Assembly (NCBI RefSeq): GCF_014203425.1
Contig: NZ_JACHJC010000001.1
Location: 2,976,001-3,040,000, forward strand
Source of the DNA: Micromonospora echinospora
GTDB taxonomy: Bacteria > Actinomycetota > Actinomycetes > Mycobacteriales > Micromonosporaceae
Direction of reading: 5' to 3'
DNA: 64,000 nucleotides
Position numbers and translations under genes: made by a program. The notes beneath the pieces are model-generated. The model made no database searches. It was given only the letters and a program-made list of their open reading frames with translations, and was not told where the DNA came from. The stretch's first letter is position 1. Every line of letters begins with the position of its first letter. Below are positions 25,845 to 34,454 of the stretch, one piece after another.

Positions 25845-26108
25845 ATGACCCGATCACAACCCCGGCGCGCCCGTGGCACGGTCGGCCACGCGAACAGCGC
25901 CCTGAACCTGCGGCTCGTGCTGGCGACGTTCGGTCTGGTCGTGATGACCGTCTTCGCGGTGCTCGCGTTCGCCGCCGACATCGCCTGGCTGGGCGTGGTC
26001 TGCGCGCTCCTCGCCGTCGTGGCGGTGGTCGACCTGGTCGTGATCCAGCGCCGCCGCGCCGCGCGCCGCCGGGAGGAGCCGGGCGTACGGCACTCGCTGT
26101 TCGAGTGA
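25845..26108 (+). CDS. Small membrane protein, DUF6343-like
   Basis: 87 aa. Basic N-terminus, a segment AN-SALNLRLVLA resembling DUF6343 proteins, two membrane helices (about 22-42 and 46-66), and a very basic tail RRRAARRREEPG. Function unknown. Only 12 bp before gabD, so likely the first gene of that operon. Confidence 0.72.
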   Translation: MTRSQPRRARGTVGHANSALNLRLVLATFGLVVMTVFAVLAFAADIAWLGVVCALLAVVAVVDLVVIQRRRAARRREEPGVRHSLFE

Positions 26109-26120
26109 CAGGAGGACGAC

Positions 26121-27533
26121 ATGCCCATCGCCACCACCAATCCCGCCACCGGACAGGTGCTCAAGACGTACGAGGCGATGTCGGACGAGCAGATCGACGC
26201 CGCCATCGAGCGGGCTGACCTGGCCTTCCGGCAGTTGCGTGAGACCACCGTCGCGCAGCGGGCCCGCTGGCTCACCGCCGCGGCCGACCGGCTCGACGCC
26301 GAGCGCGACGAGACGGCCCGGCTGATGACCACCGAGATGGGCAAGACGTACGCGGCCGCCAAGGCGGAGGTCACCAAGTGCGCCACCGCCTGCCGCTTCT
26401 ACGCCGACAACGCACCAGGGATGCTCGCCGACGAGCCGGCCGACGCCGCCGCGGTCAAGGCGAAGCGGGCGTACGTGCGCTACCAGCCGATCGGCCCGGT
26501 GCTCGCGGTGATGCCGTGGAACTTCCCGCTGTGGCAGGTGATGCGCTTCGCCGCGCCGGCCCTGATGGCCGGTAACACCGGCCTGCTCAAGCACGCCTCG
26601 AACGTGCCGCAGACCGCGCTCTACCTGGAGGACCTGTTCCGCCGGGCCGGCTTCCCCGAGGGCGCGTTCACCACGCTGCTGGTCGGCTCCGACGCGGTCG
26701 ACCGGATCCTCAGCGACCCGCGCGTACGCGCCGCCACGCTCACCGGCAGCGAGCCGGCCGGCCGGTCCATCGCCCAGATCGCCGGCCGGGAGATCAAGAA
26801 GACGGTGCTGGAGCTGGGCGGCAGCGACCCGTTCGTGGTGATGCCCTCAGCCGACCTGGACACCGCGGCCGAGGTGGCCACCACCGCCCGCTGCCAGAAC
26901 AACGGCCAGTCCTGCATCGCCGCGAAGCGGTTCATCGTGCACACCGACGTCTTCGACGCGTTCGCCGAGAAGTTCGCCGCCCGGATGGCGGCGCTGCGCG
27001 TCGGCGACCCGATGGACGACGGCACCGACGTCGGCCCGCTGGCCAGCGAGCGCGGACGCGACGAGGTGCACGCCCAGGTCACCGACGCGGTGGACCAGGG
27101 CGCGACGGTGCTCTGCGGCGGCGAGAAGCCGTCCGGCGACGGCTGGTACTACCCGCCGACTGTGGTCACCGACCTGCGCCCGGAGATGCGCATGTGGAGC
27201 GAGGAGGTGTTCGGGCCGGTCGCCGGGCTCTTCCGGGTCGGCTCGTACTCCGAGGCGATCGAGGTCGCCAACGGCACCAGCTTCGGCCTCGGCTCCAACG
27301 CCTGGACCAACGACCCGGCCGAGCAGGAGCGCTTCGCCGTCGACCTGGACGCCGGCAACGTGTTCATCAACGGGATGACCACCTCGTACCCGGAGCTGCC
27401 GTTCGGCGGCGTGAAGAACTCCGGGTACGGCCGCGAGTTGTCCGCCGCCGGCATGCGCGAGTTCTGCAACACCAAGACCGTGTGGGTCGGCGAGGGCGAG
27501 GCGGGCGCGGGCGCCGGCGCGCACTCCGAGTAG
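26121..27533 (+). CDS. gabD: NADP+-dependent succinate-semialdehyde dehydrogenase
   Basis: 470 aa aldehyde dehydrogenase. Oxyanion Asn in MPWNFPLWQ (about residue 134), general-base Glu in ELGGSDPF (about 233), and nucleophile Cys in NNGQSCIAAKR (about 267) are present. The short NNGQSCIAAKRF and the missing N-terminal arm are typical of GabD1-type enzymes, which oxidise succinic semialdehyde to succinate. RBS AGGAGGACGAC before ATG 26121. The C-terminus carries a Gly/Ala-rich extension. Followed by an LLM oxidoreductase. Confidence 0.88.
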   Translation: MPIATTNPATGQVLKTYEAMSDEQIDAAIERADLAFRQLRETTVAQRARWLTAAADRLDAERDETARLMTTEMGKTYAAAKAEVTKCATACRFYADNAPGMLADEPADAAAVKAKRAYVRYQPIGPVLAVMPWNFPLWQVMRFAAPALMAGNTGLLKHASNVPQTALYLEDLFRRAGFPEGAFTTLLVGSDAVDRILSDPRVRAATLTGSEPAGRSIAQIAGREIKKTVLELGGSDPFVVMPSADLDTAAEVATTARCQNNGQSCIAAKRFIVHTDVFDAFAEKFAARMAALRVGDPMDDGTDVGPLASERGRDEVHAQVTDAVDQGATVLCGGEKPSGDGWYYPPTVVTDLRPEMRMWSEEVFGPVAGLFRVGSYSEAIEVANGTSFGLGSNAWTNDPAEQERFAVDLDAGNVFINGMTTSYPELPFGGVKNSGYGRELSAAGMREFCNTKTVWVGEGEAGAGAGAHSE

Positions 27534-27574
27534 ATGCGATTGGCCGGACGCCGTCACGGGTAGGAGTGGCGAGC

Positions 27575-28540
27575 ATGACGGCGTTCGGCTTCCACGCATC
27601 CCACGAGCAGATCCATCCGGCCCGGCTGCTGGAGGCGGTGATCCACGCCGAGCGCGCCGGCTTCGACGCGGCCATGTGCTCCGACCACTTCTCGCCGTGG
27701 AGCGAGCGGCAGGGCCACTCCGGTTTCGCCTGGTCCTGGCTCGGGTCCGCGCTCCAGGCCACGAACCTGTCCTTCGGCGTGGTGAACGCGCCCGGCCAGC
27801 GCTACCACCCGGCGATCATCGCGCAGGCCATCGGCACGCTCGGCGCCATGTACCCGGGACGGTTCTGGGCCGCGCTGGGCAGCGGTGAGGCGGCCAACGA
27901 GCACATCACCGGCGAGGTGTGGCCGCGCAAGGACGTCCGCAACGCCCGCCTGCGCGAGTGCGTCGACGTGATCCGGGCGCTGCTGGCCGGCGAGGAGGTC
28001 AGCCACGACGGCCTGGTCACTGTGGACCGGGCGAAGCTGTGGACCCGGCCGGAGGAGCCGCCCGCACTGGTCGGCGCAGCGGTCAGCGTCGCCACCGCGC
28101 GGTGGTGCGCCGAGTGGGCGGACGGGCTGATCACCGTCAACGCGCCGGTCGAGCACCTGCGCCGGATGATCGACGCCTACCGGGACGCGGGCGGGCGCGG
28201 TCCGCTGCACCTGCAGGTGCACGTCAGCTGGGCGCCCGAGCAGGAGCAGGCCGAGGCGATCGCGTACGACCAGTGGCGCAGCAACGTCTTCGCCCCGCCG
28301 GTCTGCTGGGACCTGGACACCCCCGAGCACTTCGACGTGGTCAGCGCCGACGTGCCGATGTCCAAGGTCGCCGAGACCGTGAACGTCTCCGCCGACCTGG
28401 GCCGGCACATCGGCTGGCTGGAGGAGTACGTGGCGCTGGGCTTCGACCAGATCGCGCTGCACCACGTCGGGCAGGAGCAGCGCGCGTTCATCGACACGTT
28501 CGGCGCGGAGGTGCTGCCGAAGCTGCGCTCCGCCGCCTGA
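27575..28540 (+). CDS. LLM-class flavin-dependent oxidoreductase (non-F420 type, TIGR03885-like)
   Basis: 321 aa TIM-barrel of the luciferase-like superfamily. The start GFHASHEQIHP and AGFDAAMCSDHFSPW are characteristic of the family called probable non-F420 flavinoid oxidoreductase; GRFWAALGSGEAANEHITG is the flavin-phosphate segment. RBS TAGGAG 7-8 nt before ATG 27575. 41 bp after gabD, possibly the same transcript. Substrate unknown. Confidence 0.85.
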   Translation: MTAFGFHASHEQIHPARLLEAVIHAERAGFDAAMCSDHFSPWSERQGHSGFAWSWLGSALQATNLSFGVVNAPGQRYHPAIIAQAIGTLGAMYPGRFWAALGSGEAANEHITGEVWPRKDVRNARLRECVDVIRALLAGEEVSHDGLVTVDRAKLWTRPEEPPALVGAAVSVATARWCAEWADGLITVNAPVEHLRRMIDAYRDAGGRGPLHLQVHVSWAPEQEQAEAIAYDQWRSNVFAPPVCWDLDTPEHFDVVSADVPMSKVAETVNVSADLGRHIGWLEEYVALGFDQIALHHVGQEQRAFIDTFGAEVLPKLRSAA

Positions 28541-28562
28541 TCACACATCGACGCCGCGGGCA

Positions 28563-28568
28563 TAAGCT
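28563..28568 (+). promoter_or_regulatory. -10 element TAAGCT, leaderless promoter
   Basis: TAAGCT ends 8 nt before the GTG at 28577 and no RBS is present. Confidence 0.5.
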
Positions 28569-28576
28569 CGACGCTC

Positions 28577-30157
28577 GTGGATGCTCTGTTCGAGGTAGTG
28601 GTCTTCCTGGCCATCGCCACCTTCGGCGCGGCGCTGGCCCGCAAGCTCGGCCTGCTCGCGCCGATCCTGCTCGTGGTGCTCGGTCTCGCGCTGTCCTTCC
28701 TGCCGTTCTTCCCGCACGTCCGGCTGGACCCGGACCTGGTGCTGGTGGGCATCCTGCCGCCGCTGCTGTACGTGGCGGCGGTGGAGACGTCGGTGCCGGC
28801 GTTCCGGCTCAACCTGCGGCCGATCCTGCTGCTCGCGGTCGGGCTGGTCATCTTCACCGCGTTCGTGGTGGGCACCGTCGTGCACTGGTTCCTGCCCCAC
28901 CTGCCGTACGCGATCTGCCTGGCCCTCGGCGCTGTGGTGGCGCCGCCGGACGCGGTCGCCGCCACCGCGGTGGCCCGCCGGGTCGGCCTGCCCCGGCGGA
29001 TCGTCACCATCCTGGAGGGCGAGAGCCTGGTGAACGACGCCACCGCGCTGGTGCTGCTGCGGGTCGCGATCGTCGCGGCTACCGCCACCAGCGGCGGCGT
29101 CGGCGTCGGCGACGTGGCCCGGGAGGTGGTGGTCGCGGCCGGCGGCGGCATCCTGGTCGGCCTGCTCGGCGTGGTGGTCTTCGGCTACCTGCACAAACGC
29201 GCCACCGACCCGGTGCTGGACAACGCGCTGTCGCTGATCGTGCCGTTCGCCGTGGTCTTCGCCGCCGAGGAGATCCACGCCTCGGGGGTGGTCGCGGTGG
29301 TGGTGACAGGCCTCGGCATCGGGCACAAGCTGCCCACGCTCATGTCGGCCGCCTCCCGCCTGCAGGTGACCGCGTTCTGGCGGCTGATCCGGTTCCTGCT
29401 CGAAGGACTGGTGTTCCTGCTGGTGGGCCTGCAACTGCCGGAGGTGGTGCGCGACCTGGAGGAGCCGTTCGGCTCGCTCGTCGCGATCACCGCGGCGGTG
29501 CTGGCGGCCGTCTTCCTGGCCCGGTTCGTCTGGGTCTTCCCAGCGACCTACCTGGGCCGGCTCGTGCCCCGGATCCGTCACCGTGACGCGGCGCCGCCGG
29601 TGCAGTACCCGATCGTCATCGGCTGGGCCGGCATGCGGGGCGTGGTGACGCTGGCCGCCGCGCTGGGCCTGCCGCTGACTCTCGCCGACGACGCGCCGTA
29701 CCCGCGCGCGCTGCTGATCTGGCTGGCGTTCGCGGTGATCGTGGCGACCCTGGTCGGGCAGGGCGCCACGCTGCCGTGGCTGGCCCGGCGGCTGCGGCTG
29801 CCCCAGGACGACCCGGTGCAGGACGCGCTGTCCGCCGCCGGGGTGCAGCAGCGGGCCAGCCGGGCGGCCCGGGAACGCCTCGACGAACTGGCCGGGACCG
29901 CGCCGGAGGCCGTCGTGGAACGCCTGCGCGGGCTGGTCACCTCCCGCGCCAACCTGGCCTGGGAACGGCTCGGCGGCACCGAACGGGAAACCCCCTCCCA
30001 GGCGTACGCGCGCCTGCGGCAGGAGATGATCGACGCCGAGCGGGAGGTGTTCCGGGCCGCCCGTGACTCCGGCCAGATCCCGGAGGAGGTGCTCACCCGC
30101 GCCTATCGTGACCTGGATCTGGAGGAGTCACTGCTGCGACAGGAGGTCGTCGAATGA
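28577..30157 (+). CDS. CPA1-family Na+/H+ antiporter
   Basis: 526 aa. About 12 membrane helices over residues 1-405. The CPA1 ion-site motif GESLVNDATALV (about 151-162) has the conserved Asn-Asp, and GWAGMRGVVTLAAALGLP (about 351-368) is the helix-11 motif. A hydrophilic helical tail follows (about 415-526, EREVFRAARDSG). It exchanges Na+ (or K+) for protons. GTG start 28577 matches the leaderless -10. The next gene overlaps by ATGA. Confidence 0.92.
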   Translation: MDALFEVVVFLAIATFGAALARKLGLLAPILLVVLGLALSFLPFFPHVRLDPDLVLVGILPPLLYVAAVETSVPAFRLNLRPILLLAVGLVIFTAFVVGTVVHWFLPHLPYAICLALGAVVAPPDAVAATAVARRVGLPRRIVTILEGESLVNDATALVLLRVAIVAATATSGGVGVGDVAREVVVAAGGGILVGLLGVVVFGYLHKRATDPVLDNALSLIVPFAVVFAAEEIHASGVVAVVVTGLGIGHKLPTLMSAASRLQVTAFWRLIRFLLEGLVFLLVGLQLPEVVRDLEEPFGSLVAITAAVLAAVFLARFVWVFPATYLGRLVPRIRHRDAAPPVQYPIVIGWAGMRGVVTLAAALGLPLTLADDAPYPRALLIWLAFAVIVATLVGQGATLPWLARRLRLPQDDPVQDALSAAGVQQRASRAARERLDELAGTAPEAVVERLRGLVTSRANLAWERLGGTERETPSQAYARLRQEMIDAEREVFRAARDSGQIPEEVLTRAYRDLDLEESLLRQEVVE

Positions 30158-30411
30158 GTTGCCAGCACCTGGCCGGGGCGGGCACGGCCGAGCCCGGCAC
30201 CACCACCGAGTGCCCGGACTGCGTGGCCATCGGCAACCCGGACTGGGTGCACCTGCGCGCCTGCCTGACCTGCGGGCACGTGGGCTGCTGCGACTCCTCG
30301 CCGTACCAGCACGCCACGAAGCACTTCGAGGCCACCGGGCACCCGGTGATGCGGTCGGTCCAGCCGGGGGAGTCGTGGCGCTGGTGCTTCGTGGACGAGG
30401 AGATCGGCTGA
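30154..30411 (+). CDS. UBP-type zinc-finger protein
   Basis: 85 aa. Cys/His spacing of a UBP (ubiquitin-hydrolase type) zinc finger: C3-H5, CPDC, CLTC-GHVGCCDSS, then H-x5-H (HATKHFEATGH). Bacterial versions have no ubiquitin partner and no known role. Its ATG overlaps the antiporter stop (ATGA), so expression is coupled; a regulatory link to the transporter is inference. Confidence 0.87.
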   Translation: MSCQHLAGAGTAEPGTTTECPDCVAIGNPDWVHLRACLTCGHVGCCDSSPYQHATKHFEATGHPVMRSVQPGESWRWCFVDEEIG

Positions 30412-30412
30412 C

Positions 30413-30946
30413 TCAGCCGATCCGGCGCTCCAGCACCTGCCCGGTCCACGGCTCCCGGCCGGTCCGCTCCACGATGAACGTTTCGGTGGCAGTGAACCCG
30501 CAGCTCTCGTAGAACCGCACGAGCGCCCGGTCCGGGCTGCGGAAGCAGTCCACCCGCAGCAGGCCGACGCCGCGCTCGCGGGCCCGCTCCGCCGCGTACT
30601 CCAGCAGCCGCGCACCGACCCCACGCCCCGCGTACGCCCGGTCGGTGACCAGCAGGTTCACGTACAGCTCCGGTTCGGTGGCCGGCGGCACGTAGTCCGT
30701 CGCCGCGCCCACCACCAGCGCGCCCACCACCGTCGCGTCGATCTCGGCGAGGTACAGACCGTCCCCGGCCGCCCACGCGTCGGCCTGGGCGATGCGGCGC
30801 GGGTCGATCGACGCCGGCTCGGCGCCCCACTGGTCGGTGCGCCCGCGCTCGGCCAGCCAGGCGGTGGCGCTGTCGAGCAGCCGGAGCAGGGTGGGCGCGT
30901 CGCCGGGTCCACCGGGGCGGATGGTGAGGGAGGACTGGTCGGTCAT
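30413..30946 (-). CDS. GNAT-family N-acetyltransferase
   Basis: 177 aa. GNAT fold with acetyl-CoA loop AYAGRGVGARLLEYAAERA (about 109-127) and the beta5-helix4 end VRFYESCGFT. It transfers an acetyl group to an unknown amine. Convergent with the zinc-finger gene, with stops 1 bp apart. Confidence 0.9.
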   Translation of the reverse strand: MTDQSSLTIRPGGPGDAPTLLRLLDSATAWLAERGRTDQWGAEPASIDPRRIAQADAWAAGDGLYLAEIDATVVGALVVGAATDYVPPATEPELYVNLLVTDRAYAGRGVGARLLEYAAERARERGVGLLRVDCFRSPDRALVRFYESCGFTATETFIVERTGREPWTGQVLERRIG

Positions 30947-30969
30947 CCCGCCATGCTGCTACACCGCGC

Positions 30970-32235
30970 TCAGCCGGGCACGCCGGCGGGTCGCGCCTGC
31001 GGCGCCGGCCGGTTCGCCACCGCGCGGCGGGTCAGCGCCGGGGCGGTCAGCCCGACGGCGGCGAAGATCCCGCCGAGCACCAGCCAGCCGGCCGGACCGC
31101 CGCCGAGCACCAGCAGCGTGAGCAGGCCACGGCCGAGCGCCTGGGCCGACCCGGCCAGCAGGCCGTCCGCACCCTGGTACGCCCCGATCGCCCCGGGCGG
31201 GGCCAGGTCGTAGGCGAGCCCCGCACCGGCCGCGCCGTGCCACAGGTCGCCCACCGTCCACACCGCGGTGGCGACGAGCAGCAGCACGACCGCCGGGAGC
31301 ACCGGCAGGACGCCGGTCACGGCGTACAGGGGTGTCGCCGCCGCGAGCACCAGCCCGGCCCGGCGCAGCTTCCGGGCGGCCGGCGCGGCTCGCTCCGCGC
31401 CCCGGCTCAGCCGGACCGCGAGCAGCACGGTGAGCACCGTGTTTGCGAGCAGCACCGCCGACACCACGGGTGGCGGCGCGCCGGCCCGCTCCACCGTCCA
31501 CAGCGGCACGACGAGCACGAGCACCGTCACGTGCGTGCTCAGCACCGCCGACGCGCCGCTGACCGCGAGGAACCATCCGTCCCGCAGCGCCCCGCCACGC
31601 CGTCGTGGCCCGCCGCGCCACAGCGCGCCCGGCGTGGGTCGCGCGCCGTCGGCGGCCGGCTGCGGTGGCAGGCGCAGCAGCAGCGCCGCCGAGAGCAGGT
31701 AGCTGGCCGCGTTGCCCACGACGAGCACCTGGTAGGCCCGGTGCGTGTCCACCGCGAGCGCGATCCCGGCGAGCGCGGTGCCGACGCTGATGCCCAGGTT
31801 CGCCACCGCGCGCAGCGTGGCGAAGGCGTGCACCCGGCCGTCCGGGCCGCCCACCGCCCCGACGAGCGCCGCCCGCACCGCCAGGTTGCCGGCCGCGAGC
31901 AGCGCCTCCGGCACCGCCACCGCCAGGAACGCCGGAAACGAGCCGACCAGCAGGTACGCCAGCGCGGCGACCGCCTGCCCCACCTGGAGGACGGCCCGGA
32001 GCGTACGCGGATCCCACCTGTCGGCCAGCGCGCCCAGCGGCACGCTCGCGGTCAGCCCGACCAGCCCGGCGACTGTGAGCCCGGCGCCCACCGAGGTGGC
32101 GGAGACGCCCACGTCCCGGGTCAGGTAGAGCGCCCCGCCGGCCAGCCACAGCCCAGCGCCGACGCTGTTGACCAGCGTGGCGTAGGCCAGCGTGCGCAGC
32201 GGCCCGGGCGGTGGGAGCGGCGAGACGCGCCCCAT
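30970..32235 (-). CDS. MFS transporter
   Basis: 421 aa, 12 predicted helices. The loop-2/3 signature is degenerate (PLGALADRWDPRTLRAVL, about 74-91) and identifies an MFS exporter. Substrate cannot be inferred. Upstream of the GNAT gene on the same strand (23-bp gap), so the two may be co-transcribed. Confidence 0.88.
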   Translation of the reverse strand: MGRVSPLPPPGPLRTLAYATLVNSVGAGLWLAGGALYLTRDVGVSATSVGAGLTVAGLVGLTASVPLGALADRWDPRTLRAVLQVGQAVAALAYLLVGSFPAFLAVAVPEALLAAGNLAVRAALVGAVGGPDGRVHAFATLRAVANLGISVGTALAGIALAVDTHRAYQVLVVGNAASYLLSAALLLRLPPQPAADGARPTPGALWRGGPRRRGGALRDGWFLAVSGASAVLSTHVTVLVLVVPLWTVERAGAPPPVVSAVLLANTVLTVLLAVRLSRGAERAAPAARKLRRAGLVLAAATPLYAVTGVLPVLPAVVLLLVATAVWTVGDLWHGAAGAGLAYDLAPPGAIGAYQGADGLLAGSAQALGRGLLTLLVLGGGPAGWLVLGGIFAAVGLTAPALTRRAVANRPAPQARPAGVPG

Positions 32236-32380
32236 CAGCAGGGTCCGGCGAGGGCCATGCGATCGACGCTAGATGTGGGCCGGCTGTAGCGGTGCCCCGC
32301 AACCGGCGACGCCCGTCACAACCCCGGGCTGGGCCGGGAGAAGCATGTCGCTCGCGGGCGGCCTCCCGTCACGGGATGCC

Positions 32381-33244
32381 TCAGGGAGCCGCCACCTCGA
32401 CGAGGCGCTCCGTCGCGAGGCAGGAGATGAGGCAGCGCTCCTTGGCGTCGCCGAGCAGCCGTGCGGTCCAGTCGGTGAAACCGCCGTCACCGATCTCCCA
32501 TCCACCGTCGCGGACCGTGACCCGCAGCGCCGCACCTCGGTAGTAGCCGCGACCGCGTTGCCGCTCGGGCTCGTCATGCAGGGGAACCGGGCCGTCACCG
32601 AGCATCGGACGGACCGTGTCGGCGAGCCGGTCGCTGACGATCTCGTCCAGGGCCGTGACGTGCAGCCGAGGTGTTGCCGCCGGAACCAGGTCGGCCAGCA
32701 CCGCACGCCAGAAGGCGAGATGCCGGACGAGCATCCGAGCCTCGGTGCGTCCCGACCCGGTGTCCCGTGCGGTGGAGACGAGCGCGCAGAGCCGGAAATG
32801 GGCCGAGGCGCCAGGCCCGAAGTCCTGTGCCCGCAGCACCCTGTGCATCGCGGCCAGGTGCACCTCATCGGCCTGCCTGCGGCGCACCGCAGCTTCCACC
32901 GCCAGAGCGTTCGTCGGGTCGCTGACCACCTCCGCGCCGCGCATCGTGGAGACGATGCGGTGCTGGCTGACCGGTGCGACGGTGGTGCAGGTGCCGAGTG
33001 GCGCCACCGGTGACAACTCCACCCCGGCCACGTCCGGCGGCAACAACGACCAGATCCGCCCCTCCACCCGGGACAGCGCACGGGGGTCGGCCACGGACGG
33101 CCGGACGAACCGGTCCTCATTCCAGCGCCGCAGCACCTGCGCCGGCCGGACGGCCCCGGCGCGGTCACGGGCGACGCCGAGAAGCAGGGTTCGCAGGTCC
33201 GCCGACGGGAGCGCCGCGAGCGCGTCGCGGCTACCGGCCGGCAT
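32381..33244 (-). CDS. Hypothetical protein
   Basis: 287 aa from ATG 33244, chosen because GGGAG lies 9 nt upstream. The frame stays open to 33499, passing through the 33423-33466 palindrome (including an ATG inside it at 33442), but that 5' part has poor protein character. Visible features are a conserved-looking stretch GVELSPVAPLGTCTTVAPVS followed by VSDPTNALAVEAAV, faintly like a class II synthetase-type fold; this is a guess. No membrane helix or signal peptide. Confidence 0.65.
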   Translation of the reverse strand: MPAGSRDALAALPSADLRTLLLGVARDRAGAVRPAQVLRRWNEDRFVRPSVADPRALSRVEGRIWSLLPPDVAGVELSPVAPLGTCTTVAPVSQHRIVSTMRGAEVVSDPTNALAVEAAVRRRQADEVHLAAMHRVLRAQDFGPGASAHFRLCALVSTARDTGSGRTEARMLVRHLAFWRAVLADLVPAATPRLHVTALDEIVSDRLADTVRPMLGDGPVPLHDEPERQRGRGYYRGAALRVTVRDGGWEIGDGGFTDWTARLLGDAKERCLISCLATERLVEVAAP

Positions 33245-33555
33245 TGCCGCCCACTCCCGACGTTCCGCGTCGCCGCCCACGAGGTCACGGTCGCGCACGT
33301 GCCTGTGCGAGTCCACCGGATTCTCGGCAAGCCGGGTGACGGGGCGGCACCGGAGCGACGCTCGGTCCGGCCTGGCTGCGCCAACGCGGCCGGCAGCTCT
33401 CGCGGGAAGGATGAGCTTCCGAGCGTTATGCCTCTCAGTCATAAATATGACTGAGAGGCATAACGCCCGAGGGGCAACTCTTCTGTTCCGAGGCGACACG
33501 CCGGGAGGGCGGTTAACCGGTCGACCGGGGGCGGGGGCCGTGCCACGATCGCGCG
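33245..33555. other. 311-bp intergenic region with a 44-bp AT-rich palindrome
   Basis: Between divergent genes. Contains the palindrome listed separately and, at 33511-33528, small overlapping palindromes (GGTTAACC, CCGGTCGACCGG). If the hypothetical gene starts at 33442 or 33499 the gap shrinks accordingly. Confidence 0.5.
33423..33466. repeat. 44-bp near-perfect palindrome
   Basis: Arm GCGTTATGCCTCTCAGTCAT (33423-33442) and its exact complement (33447-33466) surround AAAT. It is about half A+T in a strongly GC-rich setting. Both strands read ATG ACT GAG AGG CAT AAC (MTERHN) from inside it. It may be a REP/MITE-like element, operator or terminator. Confidence 0.85.
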
Positions 33556-34077
33556 ATGCCTGCCTCCGTGACCGGCGTGCTGCGCTGGCAGTTCGACCTG
33601 ACCTGGGCGCTCGCCGAGTACCACCTCGACCGGCTGGAGCCGGCGGACTTCCTCTGGGAGCCGGCCGTGCTGTGCTGGACCATGCGTCCCGGCCCGGGCG
33701 GCGGGTGGCGTCCCGACTGGGCGGACAGCGAGCCGGACCCGGTTCCGGCGCCCACCATCGCTTGGCTGACCTGGCACGTCGGCTGGTGGTGGTCGGTCGC
33801 GACCGACCACGTGCGGCAGCGCCCGGCGCGGGAACGCGACGACATTCGCTGGCCCGGGCCGGGCGCGGAGACGGTCGCCTGGCTGCGGGAGCTGCGGGAG
33901 CAGTGGACGGACGCGCTGGACGGTCTGACCGCGGCCGATCTGGACCGGCCGTCCGCGTACCCCTGGCCGGCCGACGCGGGGCTCACCGTCGCGCACCTGG
34001 CCGCGTGGGTGAACGCCGAGCTGATGAAGAACGTGGCCGAGATCGGGCAGCTGCGGCTGCTGCGCGCGGCGGGCTGA
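33556..34077 (+). CDS. DinB-family protein
   Basis: 173 aa four-helix bundle of the DinB/YfiT type. Candidate metal-site histidines are in the LTWHVGWWW and VAHLAAWVNAEL helices. Actinobacterial members can be thiol-dependent transferases, but no substrate is evident. The start ATG 33556 follows CGATCGCG without a clear RBS. Confidence 0.85.
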   Translation: MPASVTGVLRWQFDLTWALAEYHLDRLEPADFLWEPAVLCWTMRPGPGGGWRPDWADSEPDPVPAPTIAWLTWHVGWWWSVATDHVRQRPARERDDIRWPGPGAETVAWLRELREQWTDALDGLTAADLDRPSAYPWPADAGLTVAHLAAWVNAELMKNVAEIGQLRLLRAAG

Positions 34078-34089
34078 GCCGGGCGACGC

Positions 34090-34410
34090 TCAGTGGGCGC
34101 CGCCGAGGTTGAGCACCACCACCCCGGCGATGACCAGTCCCGCGCCGACCACCTTCGCCACGCTCAGCGGCTCGCCCAGGAACGCCGCGCCGATCGCCAT
34201 GATGGCGGCGGTGCCGAGGCCGGACCAGATCGCGTACGCGACGCCGACCGGGATGTCCTTCACGGCCAGCGAGAGCAGCCCGAACGCGGACAGGTACGCC
34301 ACCGCCAGGCCGAGCGTCGGCCAGAGCCGGGTGAACCCGTCGGTCGCCTTGAGCAGGCTGGTGCCGATCACCTCGGCGGTGATCGCGCCGAGCAGGAAGA
34401 GGTACGCCAT
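34090..34410 (-). CDS. Small multidrug resistance (SMR) efflux protein
   Basis: 106 aa, four membrane helices. The essential membrane Glu is in LGAITAEVIGTSLLKATDGF (residue 13), as in EmrE, and the SGLGTAAIMAIGAAFLGEP loop/helix-3 signature is present. Effluxes cationic compounds or guanidinium-type substrates in exchange for protons. Its ATG lies within a perfect 15-bp hairpin (34406-34441) and has no clear RBS. Downstream of the cellulase gene on the same strand (44 bp). Confidence 0.9.
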   Translation of the reverse strand: MAYLFLLGAITAEVIGTSLLKATDGFTRLWPTLGLAVAYLSAFGLLSLAVKDIPVGVAYAIWSGLGTAAIMAIGAAFLGEPLSVAKVVGAGLVIAGVVVLNLGGAH

Positions 34411-34441
34411 CGCAGGACCGTACCCGGTCCTGCGATGGCGT
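34406..34441 (-). terminator. Perfect 15-bp hairpin covering the SMR start codon
   Basis: CGCCATCGCAGGACC / GGTCCTGCGATGGCG with a 6-nt loop. On the minus strand it follows the cellulase stop by 13 nt, as a terminator would, but also contains the SMR start codon. Confidence 0.75.
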
Positions 34442-34454
34442 CCGGTCAGCTCGG

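Noticed and set aside
34406..34441. Guanidine riboswitch controlling the SMR gene
   Set aside because: SMR genes are frequent targets, but only a simple perfect hairpin is present with none of the known guanidine-aptamer features.
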